Below, in pieces: positions 42,770-42,788 of a stretch of DNA of 42,788 nt. A program made the position numbers and the translations under genes. The stretch covers positions 1-42,788 of the forward strand of contig BRYA01000313.1 of assembly GCA_030267965.1 (NCBI GenBank), given 5' to 3'. This DNA comes from Triparma columacea. Lineage: Eukaryota; Sar; Bolidophyceae; Parmales; Triparmaceae. Below the pieces are notes generated by a model. That model saw only the letters and a list, made by a program, of their open reading frames with translations, did not search any database and was not told the origin of the DNA. The number at the start of each line of letters is the position of its first letter. The stretch's first letter is position 1.

Positions 42770-42788
42770 ACGAAACAATACGGAAATG

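Overview
This is a gene-dense nuclear segment of a eukaryote. It holds 18 protein-coding genes in 42.8 kb, and about 32 short spliceosomal introns could be placed by reading frame. All are GT-AG, mostly with GTGAG or GTAAG donors. Two proteins begin with a signal peptide followed by a small-residue/Phe junction (…VAS|F and …GAIG|F). This resembles the bipartite plastid-targeting presequence of diatoms and relatives. One of the two is PAM68, a photosystem II assembly factor. A ciliary central-apparatus-type protein (MYCBPAP-like) implies a flagellated stage. Together these suggest a photosynthetic stramenopile (ochrophyte), perhaps a bolidophyte/Parmales or pelagophyte alga. The lineage is inferred, and no rRNA or organellar marker is present to fix it.

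Layout, left to right. 1-640 is a 9-bp satellite followed by degenerate repeats; the + strand has a single G in its first 623 bases. 641-6590 (-) is a large START-domain/multi-pass membrane protein whose N-terminus is encoded by a tandem array of tiny in-phase exons. 7233-11251 (+) is a kinesin. 11331-12176 (-) is an EF-hand protein. 12466-13932 (+) is a CXC/tesmin (LIN54/TSO1-type) protein. 14002-14935 (-) is a MaoC/hot-dog hydratase. 15274-17755 (+) is a PPP-family phosphatase. 18109-19013 (-) is PAM68. 19213-24619 (+) is a giant PHD-finger chromatin protein. 24765-25037 (-) is a 90-residue membrane protein. 25305-26973 (+) is ALG8.

The right half continues with an AT-rich island and a small plastid-targeted membrane protein (27514-28225 +). 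Next come SFT2 (28359-29191 -), a MAP kinase with a T-K-H activation motif (29710-31828 +), and a MYCBPAP-like protein fused to a degenerate phosphoglycerate-kinase domain (31917-36900 -). These are followed by an unrecognised 4-TM protein (37176-38100 -), a DUF1769 protein (38306-40095 +), mitochondrial ribosomal protein mL41 (40331-40721 -) and an ankyrin/MYND protein (41066-42769 +).

Neighbours are mostly on alternating strands and do not form a pathway. They are typical housekeeping, trafficking, cytoskeletal, signalling, chromatin and plastid genes. Genes are packed closely, commonly 100-350 bp apart. The most unusual observations are the mini-exon array, the nearly G-free strand at the left end, the MYCBPAP-PGK fusion, and the T-K-H MAP kinase with a large activation-loop insert. 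Exon boundaries were derived by hand from splice signals and frame continuity. No transcript evidence or database search was available.
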